Assembly (NCBI RefSeq): GCF_007786455.1
Contig: NZ_VNJK01000001.1
Span: 2,378,074-2,442,073 of the forward strand
Length of the DNA stretch: 64,000 nucleotides
Direction of reading: 5' to 3'
Origin: Paenibacillus agilis
GTDB taxonomy: Bacteria; Bacillota; Bacilli; Paenibacillales; Paenibacillaceae
Shown here: positions 33,824 to 42,584 of the stretch, one piece after another
Numbering within the stretch: position 1 is the stretch's first letter
Layout of the letters: each line of letters starts with the position of its first letter
Program-made: the position numbers and the translations under genes
Notes under the pieces: generated by a model
The model's input: only the letters and a program-made list of their open reading frames with translations
Database searches by the model: none
Told to the model about the DNA's origin: nothing

Positions 33824-34720
33824 ATGGAACTAAAGCAATTAGAATACTTTATGGCCTTATGCCGAGAGCTAAACTTTACTCGTGCCGCGGAAAAACTCGG
33901 CATTGCACAGCCTTCTCTAAGCCAGCAGATTCGTTTACTTGAGCATGAGATCGGCATGCCTTTATTTGATCGCATCGGTAAACGAACGGTTATTACAGAG
34001 GCAGGCAAAACACTGCTGCATCACAGCTACAATGTGTTTCACGAATTGTCTCAAGCACGTGCCGCCATTAGCGAACTGCAAGGATTGAAACGTGGAACGT
34101 TAAAAATCGGCGCACTCCTAACCGTTGTAAATTACTTACTTCCGCCTACTGTCATTGGGTTTCATAACAATTATCCGAATGTTGAACTGTCCGTATTGGG
34201 GATGCGCACAGGTGATATTTTTGAGGCTATTTTGCAAAACGAGCTAGATCTAGGCATTGTATTCCTTCCCATGGAACATGATGATTTGGAAACGATTCCG
34301 CTGTTTAAGGAGAATCTTGCATTAGCAGCGCCAATCGATCATCCCATCTCGCAGCAGCCATTTGTGACACTTGAATGTTTAAAAGAAACGACGAGTGTGC
34401 TGCTGCCCGATACCTACTTTTTACGTCAGCTAATTAATGAGCAATGCCGCGCACTTGATTGCATACCTAAGCAAGTCATTGAAATGACCACGATGGAGTC
34501 CATCATTAACATGGTTAGCCAAGGTGTTGGCGTTACCATTTTGCCGAAAGGCTATCTCGACTATATCGCCAATCCGCATATTCGAACGATTCCCATTCAA
34601 GAGCCTGCGCTGACAACTGAAATAGGTCTTGTATATCGGAAAAACAAATATTTATGCGCAGCAAGCCGCGTATTTATGGAGCAATTGCTCGCAACCATTA
34701 AAAATGAACATTTAATCTAA
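33824..34720 (+). CDS. LysR-family regulator, probable controller of hemL
   Basis: A 298-residue LysR-type regulator: winged HTH (residues 1-60, MELKQLEYFMALCRELNFTR and AAEKLGIAQPSLSQQIRLLE) and a substrate-binding domain (about 90-298), closest in style to the CynR/YwbI group. The ATG at 33824 follows GAGAGGA; longer in-frame starts lack a site. The convergent neighbour is hemL. The palindrome in front of this gene is repeated in partial form in front of hemL, so the regulator probably controls both itself and hemL. Confidence 0.87.
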   Translation: MELKQLEYFMALCRELNFTRAAEKLGIAQPSLSQQIRLLEHEIGMPLFDRIGKRTVITEAGKTLLHHSYNVFHELSQARAAISELQGLKRGTLKIGALLTVVNYLLPPTVIGFHNNYPNVELSVLGMRTGDIFEAILQNELDLGIVFLPMEHDDLETIPLFKENLALAAPIDHPISQQPFVTLECLKETTSVLLPDTYFLRQLINEQCRALDCIPKQVIEMTTMESIINMVSQGVGVTILPKGYLDYIANPHIRTIPIQEPALTTEIGLVYRKNKYLCAASRVFMEQLLATIKNEHLI

Positions 34721-34852
34721 AATAATCATTAGCGGCAACGTATTTAGGATGTGGAGGCATATACGACATACCTAATCGCCACATCCTAAGTACCTTCGTA
34801 TTATCGATGACACACTTCGCTTGTAGCTGCTTAAGTGAGCAGCAGTATGGAA

Positions 34853-36172
34853 TTATTGCAGCCTGCCGCCACACTGTTTCAAAGCTTCATAATGAGCTTC
34901 AATCGTTGTTTCAATATCTTCATCCGAATGTGCGTTGGAAACGAACATCACTTCATACGGTGTCGGGGCCGTCAAAATCCCTCGCTCAATCATGGCTGCA
35001 TAGTACTTTTTAAATAACGCCATATTGGATAATTGGGCAGTTTCGTAATCAACAACATCATGCTCCATAAAATAAGAACAAAGCATTGAGCCAACCCGAT
35101 TGACCTTCAGTGGAACTCCTGTCTGCTTCGCATTTTGCAAAAAACCTTCTGCCAGCCGCGCTGATTTGCGTTCCAATTCTGTATAAATTGTCGGATCATT
35201 TCCAAGTATGCTTAGAGCTGCGTAACCAGCCGCCATAGCGAGCGGGTTCCCAGATAAAGTTCCCGCCTGATAAATAGGTCCAACTGGTGCAATCTGCTCC
35301 ATAATTTCACGGCTTCCACCATACGCTCCTACAGGAAGTCCACCGCCAATGACTTTACCGAGGCATGTGAGATCAGGCTTAATCCCGTACAAGCCCTGCG
35401 CTCCATTATAGCCCACACGGAAACCCGTCATTACTTCATCGAATATGAGCAAGCTGCCGTATTGGATCGTAATGTCCCGCAATCCTTGTAAAAAACCCGG
35501 CAACGGCGGTACAACTCCCATATTCCCTGCAACAGGCTCGACAATGACGGCTGCAATTTGTTCGCCAAGCTGTTCGAATACCATTCGCACGCTATCCAAA
35601 GAATTATACGGTACGGTGATTGTATTTTCTGCAACACTCTTAGGCACTCCTGGGCTATCTGGCAAACCTAATGTTGCTACACCAGAACCCGATTTAATTA
35701 GCATCGCATCGGCATGACCGTGATAGCCGCCTTGGAACTTAATAATCTTGGCTCGATTCGTATATCCTCTCGCCAAGCGTAAAGCACTCATCGTTGCTTC
35801 CGTACCGGAGTTCACCATCCGTACCATTTCCACAGACGGTACGGCCTCACAGATTAGCTCTGCCATTTTCGTCTCGATCTCTGTAGATAGCCCAAAGCTC
35901 GTTCCTCGTATTGCAGCTTTCCAAATGGCTTCAACCATCTCCTGATGGGCATGCCCCAATATTAGTGGGCCCCACGAGCCAATGTAGTCTATATATGAAT
36001 TGCCATCGACATCTAACACTCGCGATCCTTGACCACTTGCGACGATAATCGGGGTCATATCTACAGAAGAAAAGGCACGTACCGGACTGTTTACTCCACC
36101 GGGAATAACTCGTATTGCACGTTCATATGCCGCTTTGGCATTGGTATCATTTCGCTTAAGTTTCGATTTCAC
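34853..36172 (-). CDS. hemL: glutamate-1-semialdehyde 2,1-aminomutase
   Basis: A 439-residue PLP enzyme that converts glutamate-1-semialdehyde to 5-aminolevulinate, a step of heme biosynthesis. Family marks are [13 protein letters not shown], the [18 protein letters not shown] block, [22 protein letters not shown] and the lysine in [16 protein letters not shown]. No other hem gene is adjacent, and a dedicated LysR regulator is, so this may be a second copy (GsaB-like) rather than the one in a hemAXCDBL operon. Activity itself is not in doubt from the sequence. Confidence 0.92.
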   Translation of the reverse strand: MKSKLKRNDTNAKAAYERAIRVIPGGVNSPVRAFSSVDMTPIIVASGQGSRVLDVDGNSYIDYIGSWGPLILGHAHQEMVEAIWKAAIRGTSFGLSTEIETKMAELICEAVPSVEMVRMVNSGTEATMSALRLARGYTNRAKIIKFQGGYHGHADAMLIKSGSGVATLGLPDSPGVPKSVAENTITVPYNSLDSVRMVFEQLGEQIAAVIVEPVAGNMGVVPPLPGFLQGLRDITIQYGSLLIFDEVMTGFRVGYNGAQGLYGIKPDLTCLGKVIGGGLPVGAYGGSREIMEQIAPVGPIYQAGTLSGNPLAMAAGYAALSILGNDPTIYTELERKSARLAEGFLQNAKQTGVPLKVNRVGSMLCSYFMEHDVVDYETAQLSNMALFKKYYAAMIERGILTAPTPYEVMFVSNAHSDEDIETTIEAHYEALKQCGGRLQ

Positions 36173-36276
36173 AGAAGATTCCCCCTACCCATACTCTTCT
36201 ATTCATTCATAAATCTCAGATTTGGGTTCAGTATAAAATCCAATGATTAATCATTCAATACTATTATTTATATGAT

Positions 36277-36296
36277 AACGATAGGTTTTTCCTATG
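36277..36296 (-). promoter_or_regulatory. LysR-type box upstream of hemL
   Basis: AACGATAGG-TTTTT-CCTATGG matches the left half and centre symmetry of the palindrome at 33684-33708. It lies about 105 bp before the hemL start, the usual distance for a LysR recognition site. Confidence 0.6.
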
Positions 36297-36401
36297 GATA
36301 AATAAGGGGAGCTGTTACGCTATATGATGCGGAGTGCACGACAGCCATTCATGTGCATGCAGTTACAAGTATCATTTATACAGCCAAATAAGACGTCAAC
36401 G

Positions 36402-37016
36402 TTAGACGCCTTCAGAGGAAGTATGCTCAGGGCATTCTTTTAAAGAAGCTTCGTTTGAAAGGTGTTTTTGCACCAGTCCGCAATAATGCGGCTCAGATCC
36501 TTCTCTAGCATTTGGATGAAAATGAATACAACCTAAACAAGGTTCCGCGACGACGACATGACCTTCCTGCTGCATAGCAGCAATCACAGAGCCAAGACCT
36601 AGTTCTAAACTGGCTAATGTCTCTTCTGGGATGGTAAGAAGTAGGTCCTCAAGCGACTGACCCCACTGTTCGAGTTTAGCTGCTGCTAGCTGCCCTTCTG
36701 ATGTAAGCTGAAGCAATGTAACTCTACGATCTTCGAGCTTCGCAGCTTTGTTAATCAGTTCTTTTTGAACAAGTCCGTTTATGACCTTAACCGCAGTCAC
36801 ATGAGTCGTTCCGATGGCATGCGCAAAATTGCCCACCGTTGCTGCATCACTACGTGTATGCAAGCAGAACAATAAAGCTTGTATTTGTATCGGGGTAAAG
36901 CCTGCGGCGTCGCTTTCTAACTGTGTCATCTTCTTAATGGCTTGCGTCATGCGAAATAAAGCCATACTTATACGGGCAGAGCGATTGTTTTGTCGTTGGT
37001 TGGGATCAAAGATCAT
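36402..37016 (-). CDS. MarR-family regulator with C-terminal Cys/His cluster
   Basis: A 204-residue protein. Residues 10-150 are a MarR winged helix (FTPIQIQALLFCLHTRS, IGTTHVTAVKVINGLVQKEL, EDRRVTLLQLTSEG). The last 47 residues form an unusual extension with C160-x2-C163, H165, H167, H177, C179, C195 and H198, a likely zinc or iron-sulfur site or a thiol switch. The ATG at 37016 has AAGGT eight to nine bases upstream. It is the second gene after a thioredoxin-like gene in one operon. A 15-bp MarR-type palindrome lies on the operon promoter. Confidence 0.82.
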   Translation of the reverse strand: MIFDPNQRQNNRSARISMALFRMTQAIKKMTQLESDAAGFTPIQIQALLFCLHTRSDAATVGNFAHAIGTTHVTAVKVINGLVQKELINKAAKLEDRRVTLLQLTSEGQLAAAKLEQWGQSLEDLLLTIPEETLASLELGLGSVIAAMQQEGHVVVAEPCLGCIHFHPNAREGSEPHYCGLVQKHLSNEASLKECPEHTSSEGV

Positions 37017-37121
37017 TGAGTTCGTACCTTCCATGTTTATTCTTATCTATTTTACATCCAAACATGGCTGCTTAAAAGGAAAAGGAGGAGCCAAATTGCA
37101 GGCGCCCCCTTCAGGTACAAC

Positions 37122-37361
37122 TTATCCTTGTTTTACATCTTCCATACTAGCGCCGAAATTAATGTGATACACGCCGCCATCAATAACTAGCGCAGGAACG
37201 GATTTGACTCCAGCTTGCTCTGCCTCTTCAATGCGATTACGATCTGTACCAAGATGAACAATTTCAAGATCCACTTTTGTTGTATCAAGGAATTGTAGTA
37301 CGAATCTTTCTCCTTCTACACAAATAGCACAACCTGCATGATAGTATACCGCTTTAGACAT
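37122..37361 (-). CDS. thioredoxin-like small redox protein
   Basis: A 79-residue minimal thioredoxin fold with active-site-type C-A-I-C (residues 11-14, YYHAGCAICVEGE) and a cis-Pro-type segment VKSVPALVIDGGVYHINF. It is the size of NrdH/glutaredoxin-like proteins. The ATG at 37361 has AGGAGTGG upstream; a TTG six bases earlier is also in frame. It precedes the Cys-rich MarR gene by 105 bp without a terminator. It may reduce or sense through that regulator. Confidence 0.78.
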   Translation of the reverse strand: MSKAVYYHAGCAICVEGERFVLQFLDTTKVDLEIVHLGTDRNRIEEAEQAGVKSVPALVIDGGVYHINFGASMEDVKQG

Positions 37362-37388
37362 TCTCAACCACTCCTAATTTTTATATTA

Positions 37389-37438
37389 TGTAGCATTGCT
37401 ACACTTATGATTATAGGAGCGCGAGTAAGAAGCATCAA
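37389..37438 (-). promoter_or_regulatory. promoter and MarR-type operator of the redox operon
   Basis: TTGATG (37438-37433) and TATAAT (37415-37410) are separated by 17 bp. Directly downstream, TGTAGCA-T-TGCTACA (37389-37403) is a perfect palindrome at the expected transcription start. Confidence 0.78.
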
Positions 37439-37493
37439 TTACAAATTCCCTATTGTTATCATAGGAAAATACAATGGATAGACTTTGACGGAT

Positions 37494-38696
37494 TTAAACG
37501 CTAGCTGGAAACTCAGCTTCATACACTTTCATAATCATCTCAAAAATGATGTTCTCCAAATCTTTTCCGTGATAGTTCATGCTGAGTGTCGCCGCATGCT
37601 TTCCGTCACTCGTCGCAAAAGTAAACGTTTTAAATCCATGAACACCGCCCGTATGTCCCCATAGTTGAACTCCATTCGACAATGTAACTTGCAAAAGACC
37701 TAAACCGTACTTAGATTGATCTTGAAATTCCACCGTGTCTAATAGCTGCTTCATTTGTTCATGCTTCAGCAGCTTGCCGGAGAGTAGTGCCGATATGAAG
37801 CGGTTCAAGTCATCTGCAGTCGAAATCATTCCGCCTGATGCATGAGCTGAAGTTGCATTCAACTCTGTGAAGTCTTGAAGCGGTCCACCTAGCTTTAACT
37901 GATAGTAGCCTCTTGCATGCGGCTTAGGCAGCTTTGTAGAAGTCCCTGGTATAAACGTGTTGTTCAATTTCAACGGCTTAATAATACGCTCTTCGATTTG
38001 CTTCGCGTATGTATCTCCCGTTACTTTTTCGATAATCATGGCTGCAATAATATAATTCGTATTGGAATAGGAAGCTTGGGTGCCTGGTGTAAATAGGGGC
38101 TTTTGCCGTAATCCTTCTTGTACAAGCTCCTCAGACGAGAAGCTTTTAAAACGGTTTTCATATACTTTCTGTAAAAAAACATCGTCCGTGTAGCTAGCGA
38201 TTCCGCTCGTGTGATTGAGCAGTTGTCTTATCGTAATTTGCTGCCCATCATATCCGTTTCCTTGGACAAGTCCAGGCAGCCATTTATCAACGGTATCATT
38301 CAAGCTCACCTTGCCTTCACCTACGAGCTGCAGCATTGTGACAGAAACAAACGTTTTTGTTACACTTCCAATTCGGAAATGAAAATTAGACTGCATGCTC
38401 CGTTCTGCATAAATGCTCGCTTTTCCAGCTGTATAGTGCTGCACGACCCCATCTTTACGTGTCTGCAAGAGAATTCCGGGTATCCCCTTAGCAACCCCCT
38501 CTTCCATAGCCTCAACAATGAAGAAATTCTTTTTACTATCTTGATGACTGCTCTGAACAGTTGATTTACTCGATTTTGCATGTACACTTGCCTCTGCTCC
38601 CACTGTTGCCTGCGCTAGGCCTTTACCAGTTGAAACCAATAGTGCGCTCGTTACTAAGACTGTCAAAGTGAGCATCATTCTTGTCCGAATATACAT
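37494..38696 (-). CDS. secreted class C-type serine hydrolase (DD-peptidase-like)
   Basis: A 400-residue exported beta-lactamase/penicillin-binding-family hydrolase. A signal peptide (about 1-29, ending GLAQA) is followed by a Ser/Lys-rich linker. The catalytic motifs are S111-V-T-K114, Y-S-N (QASYSNTNY) and H-T-G (LWGHTGGVHG). It resembles Streptomyces R61-type D-alanyl-D-alanine carboxypeptidase in motif set. It probably acts on peptidoglycan stem peptides or D-peptides. The ATG at 38696 has AGGAGG ten to eleven bases upstream. Confidence 0.87.
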   Translation of the reverse strand: MYIRTRMMLTLTVLVTSALLVSTGKGLAQATVGAEASVHAKSSKSTVQSSHQDSKKNFFIVEAMEEGVAKGIPGILLQTRKDGVVQHYTAGKASIYAERSMQSNFHFRIGSVTKTFVSVTMLQLVGEGKVSLNDTVDKWLPGLVQGNGYDGQQITIRQLLNHTSGIASYTDDVFLQKVYENRFKSFSSEELVQEGLRQKPLFTPGTQASYSNTNYIIAAMIIEKVTGDTYAKQIEERIIKPLKLNNTFIPGTSTKLPKPHARGYYQLKLGGPLQDFTELNATSAHASGGMISTADDLNRFISALLSGKLLKHEQMKQLLDTVEFQDQSKYGLGLLQVTLSNGVQLWGHTGGVHGFKTFTFATSDGKHAATLSMNYHGKDLENIIFEMIMKVYEAEFPASV

Positions 38697-38833
38697 ATCG
38701 TGCTTACCTCCTGATGGTAGGTGTTTGGAAATGTAAGATCGAAAATAAGACGCAGGCGCACGGGAACAGACCTTCATCTATTTGGATGATTTTTCAAATT
38801 ACATAACAAAGTCCTTTATCGCTTAATTCAAAC

Positions 38834-39643
38834 TTAAAACCTCACCGAAAATCCATCGAATTGATGAACGCCGGTACCGAAGCGAACTAGCTTTTTTCCC
38901 CGTAACTCGCCCACCGCTTCTTTCACCGTTTCAAGCAATTCAGGTTCCAACCCAATTCGGTTATGAGCGCCAAATATTTTTTGAATCCCAGTAATCTTCG
39001 TTGCAATTCTCTCCAGCGAGTTTACGAGATCCTCTGGGCTTGTTGTTGGAAAAAATGCATAGACAGGTGTCTCATCATACAGCAAATCCCCAGTAAATAA
39101 ATATCCTCTGCTCGTATCATAGATAGAAATATGGCCAGGAGAATGGCCGGGTGTATGATATAAATTCAATGCTCGCTCCCCTAGCTCTATAACGTCCCCG
39201 TCACGCAGCAGCCCTGTCGGTTTTCCTTGAAAGGGTGTGTATGTTTCTGGATCAAACGAAGCTGGAACTGGTCTTGTAATATCACGTGATATATCTTTGC
39301 GAATTTGCTCAATTGACAATTTTTTAATGCCACTAACTAACCAATCTTCTTCTGCCTCATGTACATAAATCTCTTCATACTGCCCGTGACTACCGATATG
39401 ATCGGCGTGAACATGTGTTGTCAGCACGATAATAGGCAAGTCCGTCAGTTGATCAGTCATCCGCTTCATGTTATCGATCCCAAGTCCGGTATCAATAAGA
39501 GCTGCACGCTCCTGACCAATAAGTAAGAACGAATGGACTTTTTCCCAATGTCCATATTCACTAATTGCGAATGTCGTCTCATCCAGCTTCGAAACCGTAA
39601 ACCACGGATCATCAATCACGATAGGATACTGAGTGCTTTGCAT
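38834..39643 (-). CDS. metallo-beta-lactamase-fold hydrolase
   Basis: A 269-residue zinc hydrolase: THVHADHIG (motif H-x-H-x-D-H), the later His in HTPGHSPGHISIY, D in FTGDLLYDE and the final His in GAHNRIG. This is the glyoxalase II-like MBL pattern. The physiological substrate is unknown; family members hydrolyse thioesters, lactones or beta-lactams. The ATG at 39643 has GGAGGG upstream, and the site overlaps the 3-prime end of a short upstream frame. Confidence 0.85.
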   Translation of the reverse strand: MQSTQYPIVIDDPWFTVSKLDETTFAISEYGHWEKVHSFLLIGQERAALIDTGLGIDNMKRMTDQLTDLPIIVLTTHVHADHIGSHGQYEEIYVHEAEEDWLVSGIKKLSIEQIRKDISRDITRPVPASFDPETYTPFQGKPTGLLRDGDVIELGERALNLYHTPGHSPGHISIYDTSRGYLFTGDLLYDETPVYAFFPTTSPEDLVNSLERIATKITGIQKIFGAHNRIGLEPELLETVKEAVGELRGKKLVRFGTGVHQFDGFSVRF

Positions 39644-39668
39644 ATGTATTCCCTCCACGGCTGCATAA

Positions 39669-39878
39669 TTATTGAATGCTAATGTTTCCATTGTCATCTT
39701 GAAATGCAACTAAAGACATATAGTAGCTCTTCTCTTCATCTGACTGTAAGTCGATATTGGATTCAGCTCCTTGCATGGTAAAATGCTTGTCCAATAACTG
39801 TTTGAACTCCTCCAGAAAGACATGGAAGCTCTCTTCGCTCGCATGAAATCGATAATTCCATAAGAGCAGGCACAGCAT
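39669..39878 (-). CDS. short unknown frame, possibly a gene remnant
   Basis: A 69-codon frame (ESFHVFLEEFKQLLDKHF, acidic C-terminus) with no family and no ribosome binding site. Upstream on the same strand a different frame is open from about 40010 to 39890 and ends with the protein-like stretch LQKRAKEEIERTLATSTASF. The two may be pieces of one frameshifted gene, or chance. Its end overlaps the ribosome binding region of the MBL hydrolase. Confidence 0.3.
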   Translation of the reverse strand: MLCLLLWNYRFHASEESFHVFLEEFKQLLDKHFTMQGAESNIDLQSDEEKSYYMSLVAFQDDNGNISIQ

Positions 39879-40121
39879 ATTTTATTCACGCCCATGACGT
39901 TTGAAAGGATGCCGTAGAAGTTGCCAAAGTACGCTCTATTTCTTCCTTCGCCCTTTTTTGCAACGGTATTTTTACGGTCGGATCGGATAAAACTATAACT
40001 TGGAGGAGAGGTTTGGAATTTATCTAAATGCGAACATATATTTGCATTTTTGAATTTACGTGATACAATATGATCGAAATTCGAAATGAAGCACTACATA
40101 TTAATTTGAGGAGTGAATGTG

Positions 40122-40550
40122 ATGTCAATCGAGGTATATCTTAATTTTAATGGAAATTGTCGTGAAGCAGTAACGTTTTATGCAGAGGTATTTGGAACAG
40201 AACAACCTGAAATTATGGCTTTTGGTGATGCCCCACCATCCCCTGACTTTACGCTTCCAGAAGAAGCAAAGGATCTAGTCATGCACACTCGCATTAACAT
40301 TAAAGGCAGCACGGTTATGTTCTCCGATGTGTTCCCTGGTATGCCGTTCGTAGTTGGTAACAACGTCAGCCTTACCTTTGTCGGAGATCATATCGAAGAA
40401 ATTCAATCTGCATTCCATAAGCTTAAAGAAGGCGGCAAGGTAGCGATGGAACTTCAAGAAACTTTCTGGAGTAAGTGTTACGGCAGCTTAACGGATAAGT
40501 TTGGCATTGAGTGGCAGTTCAATCTTCGTAGTGAAGAGGACTGCGGCTAA
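40122..40550 (+). CDS. PhnB-like VOC-fold protein
   Basis: A 142-residue protein of the PhnB / 3-demethylubiquinone-type glyoxalase (VOC) superfamily: YLNFNGNCREAVTFYAEVFG at the N-terminus, MHTRINIKGSTVMFSDVFPG in the middle and KFGIEWQFNL at the end. The His and Glu needed for metal binding in true glyoxalases are only partly present, and the enzymatic role of these proteins is unknown. The ATG at 40122 follows GAGGAGTG. It is a single gene with its own terminator. Confidence 0.85.
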   Translation: MSIEVYLNFNGNCREAVTFYAEVFGTEQPEIMAFGDAPPSPDFTLPEEAKDLVMHTRINIKGSTVMFSDVFPGMPFVVGNNVSLTFVGDHIEEIQSAFHKLKEGGKVAMELQETFWSKCYGSLTDKFGIEWQFNLRSEEDCG

Positions 40551-40637
40551 GTTCACCTATTATTACAGCGAGACATGGATGGTTTCCGTAGAACAGAGTG
40601 CTATCCCCGTTTCACCCCCTTCCTAATATAAAGCTAA

Positions 40638-40680
40638 AGAGCATCTTCGTAAGCACAAGGCCTTTTGAAGATGCTCTATT
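40638..40680 (+). terminator. terminator of the PhnB-like gene
   Basis: AGAGCATCTTC and GAAGATGCTCT pair perfectly (11 bp), followed by ATTGTTTGTTT. Confidence 0.75.
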
Positions 40681-40696
40681 GTTTGTTTCATTTGTC

Positions 40697-41005
40697 TTAT
40701 TCACTGATTTTTATTTTAAATACATTGTCTAAGTTCCCATCAAGTCTTTTCTTCAACGGAACTTTTACATCTCTGCTCAGTTCTTTGAAGAATGTTTCTG
40801 CATCACAATTTACATTGCTCGCATTAACGAATAGAACGTTATCAGTAATGATATTTTGGTTGGACTCATGATCAACAGCTACCTCAATATCATATTTTTT
40901 CTTTAATGTGTTCATGTATCTTGAAAAGATTTCAAGCAGTTCCTCATTGCTAAAATTAGCGATTGCTAACTTTCCCTTGTTCGTAAATGTCAATTCAACT
41001 CTCAT
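40697..41005 (-). CDS. hypothetical protein
   Basis: A 102-residue soluble protein with a mixed alpha/beta appearance: two N-terminal beta strands (MRVELTFTNKGKLAIANFS), a helix with a basic end (EEIFSRYMNTLKKKY-like) and a Lys-rich C-terminus. No family was recognised. It has a good ribosome binding site (AAGGGGAG, nine bases from ATG), so it is probably a real gene. Confidence 0.6.
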   Translation of the reverse strand: MRVELTFTNKGKLAIANFSNEELLEIFSRYMNTLKKKYDIEVAVDHESNQNIITDNVLFVNASNVNCDAETFFKELSRDVKVPLKKRLDGNLDNVFKIKISE

Positions 41006-41190
41006 GTTTTCATTCTCCCCTTCTATTCAACCAAATTTGTATTTATAGCAGCTTCTCTCGCTGTACCTGGTTATTAAGAAAAGGCTATCTTTAATCTTAA
41101 CACTTTCCCGATGAACTTCATATAGTTTATTTCTAATAAGCAATAAGTATCTTTTACCTTTATTAATATGCCACAAAGTTCCAATGATAA

Positions 41191-41226
41191 AACAAACAAA
41201 AAACGCCAGAACGGTTTTCCGGCGTC
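41191..41226 (-). terminator. terminator of the MarR-MFS-glycosyltransferase operon
   Basis: On the minus strand CGCCGGAA and TTCTGGCG (one mismatch) form a hairpin followed by TTTTTTGTTTG. The space from here to 41006 shows nothing else convincing. Confidence 0.7.
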
Positions 41227-41266
41227 GATGGATGATTTCCATGCTTGTTTATTTAATGACGAACAA

Positions 41267-42484
41267 TCATATTTGCTGTTTTATTTTGGAGAATTGACGG
41301 ATAATCGTATCTGCCGCTTGAATATATCCCCCTGCCTGTCGCAATGATTCGCCAATATGGCCAGCTTGCTGTCTGTAGCTCGAATCGCCCAATACCTGCA
41401 TTAATGTTTCTCTCAGGACTTCAGCGGTAAGTGTATGATGGTCGAGTGTGATACCCGCTCCAAGCTCCTGTACTCGATTCGAGACAAGTGGTTGATCTGA
41501 TGTTAACGGAATCATAACCATCGGAACATTATAATATAGAGCTTCGCTCACACTGTTCATCCCTGCATGCGTGACAAACGCGTCTGCACGTTCAAGTACC
41601 TCAAGCTGTGGAATATAAGGACGAACAATAAAGTTGGAAGGAATACAATCAGCCAAAGACCCCATATCTGTATCTTTCCCTGAAGACAGGATAAATTGGA
41701 TCGGCAAATGTTGGAATGCATCAAAACACAGCTTATAGAAAGCCAGATCTCGATTCAGAATCGTCCCCATAGCAATGTAAACGGTCTGTTTGTGTGGGTC
41801 TAGGAGCTGTGCCAATGGAAGGTTGGGCGCATCTTTACGCGGTACAACGGAAGTTCCTGCGAAGTAGAAGCTGTCATCCAGCTGATCCGCTTTAGGCTGC
41901 AAATAGCGGCTTGTATATACAAGCTTAAGTTGGCCGGCATGCTTCGTAAGTTCCTGTATCGATGGAGCTGGAACGTTAAACTGAGTGGCTAGCTGCTGTG
42001 CCAATTCCAGCGTTGATTCATACACATTTTCAATATCATCATCAATCAGTCCTTGTTCTGAACCAAGCGGGTCTACGAAAGCAAAGGAAGCAATGGAACA
42101 TACAGCAGGAATTCCAAGCCTCTGAGCAATTATCGTACCTCCCCAACCCATCAGCGAGTCAAAGATAAAGTAATCATACTTATCACCTTCGATAACTTGT
42201 AGGATTTCAGGAACAATTTTCTGAATAATGCCGCGAACGACCATGTTAGCAAACTGGGAAGGGTGTTTATAGGGAGCAGGCTTCAAGTCAGGATCATAGG
42301 AAAACGGGTCTACTTGAAATGGATATGATCGAAATTCTGCTCCGGTTTGAAGCACTTTATTTCGATACTCCTCTGTACACACATATACGACCTCTTCACC
42401 CCGGTCTATCAACTGCTTTACTAAACCAAGAGTAGGATTAACATGTCCTTCAGCAGGGATATTAACAATTAACACGCGTGCCAT
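41267..42484 (-). CDS. MGT/YjiC-family glycosyltransferase
   Basis: A 405-residue GT-B glycosyltransferase of the macrolide/UDP-glycosyltransferase group. The N-terminal acceptor domain begins ARVLIVNIPAEGHVNPTLGL; the donor-binding signature is FVTHAGMNSVSEALYYNVPMV followed by PLTSDQPLVSNRV. Such enzymes (Bacillus YjiC, YojK; Streptomyces Mgt/OleD) inactivate macrolides or glycosylate flavonoids. It is the last gene of an operon with an MFS exporter and a MarR regulator, which supports a detoxification role. Confidence 0.9.
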   Translation of the reverse strand: MARVLIVNIPAEGHVNPTLGLVKQLIDRGEEVVYVCTEEYRNKVLQTGAEFRSYPFQVDPFSYDPDLKPAPYKHPSQFANMVVRGIIQKIVPEILQVIEGDKYDYFIFDSLMGWGGTIIAQRLGIPAVCSIASFAFVDPLGSEQGLIDDDIENVYESTLELAQQLATQFNVPAPSIQELTKHAGQLKLVYTSRYLQPKADQLDDSFYFAGTSVVPRKDAPNLPLAQLLDPHKQTVYIAMGTILNRDLAFYKLCFDAFQHLPIQFILSSGKDTDMGSLADCIPSNFIVRPYIPQLEVLERADAFVTHAGMNSVSEALYYNVPMVMIPLTSDQPLVSNRVQELGAGITLDHHTLTAEVLRETLMQVLGDSSYRQQAGHIGESLRQAGGYIQAADTIIRQFSKIKQQI

Positions 42485-42584
42485 ATGAACGTCGCCTCCA
42501 ATATAGGATTAAGTTTGATATGCTGACTACGTTGATTGATAGTAGAACCTGAGCTAGACTAGAATATTTCCGTAACGAAGAATG

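Noticed and set aside
41027-41242. 71-codon minus-strand frame
   Set aside because: Its first codons lie in the terminator hairpin of the glycosyltransferase operon and it lacks a ribosome binding site.
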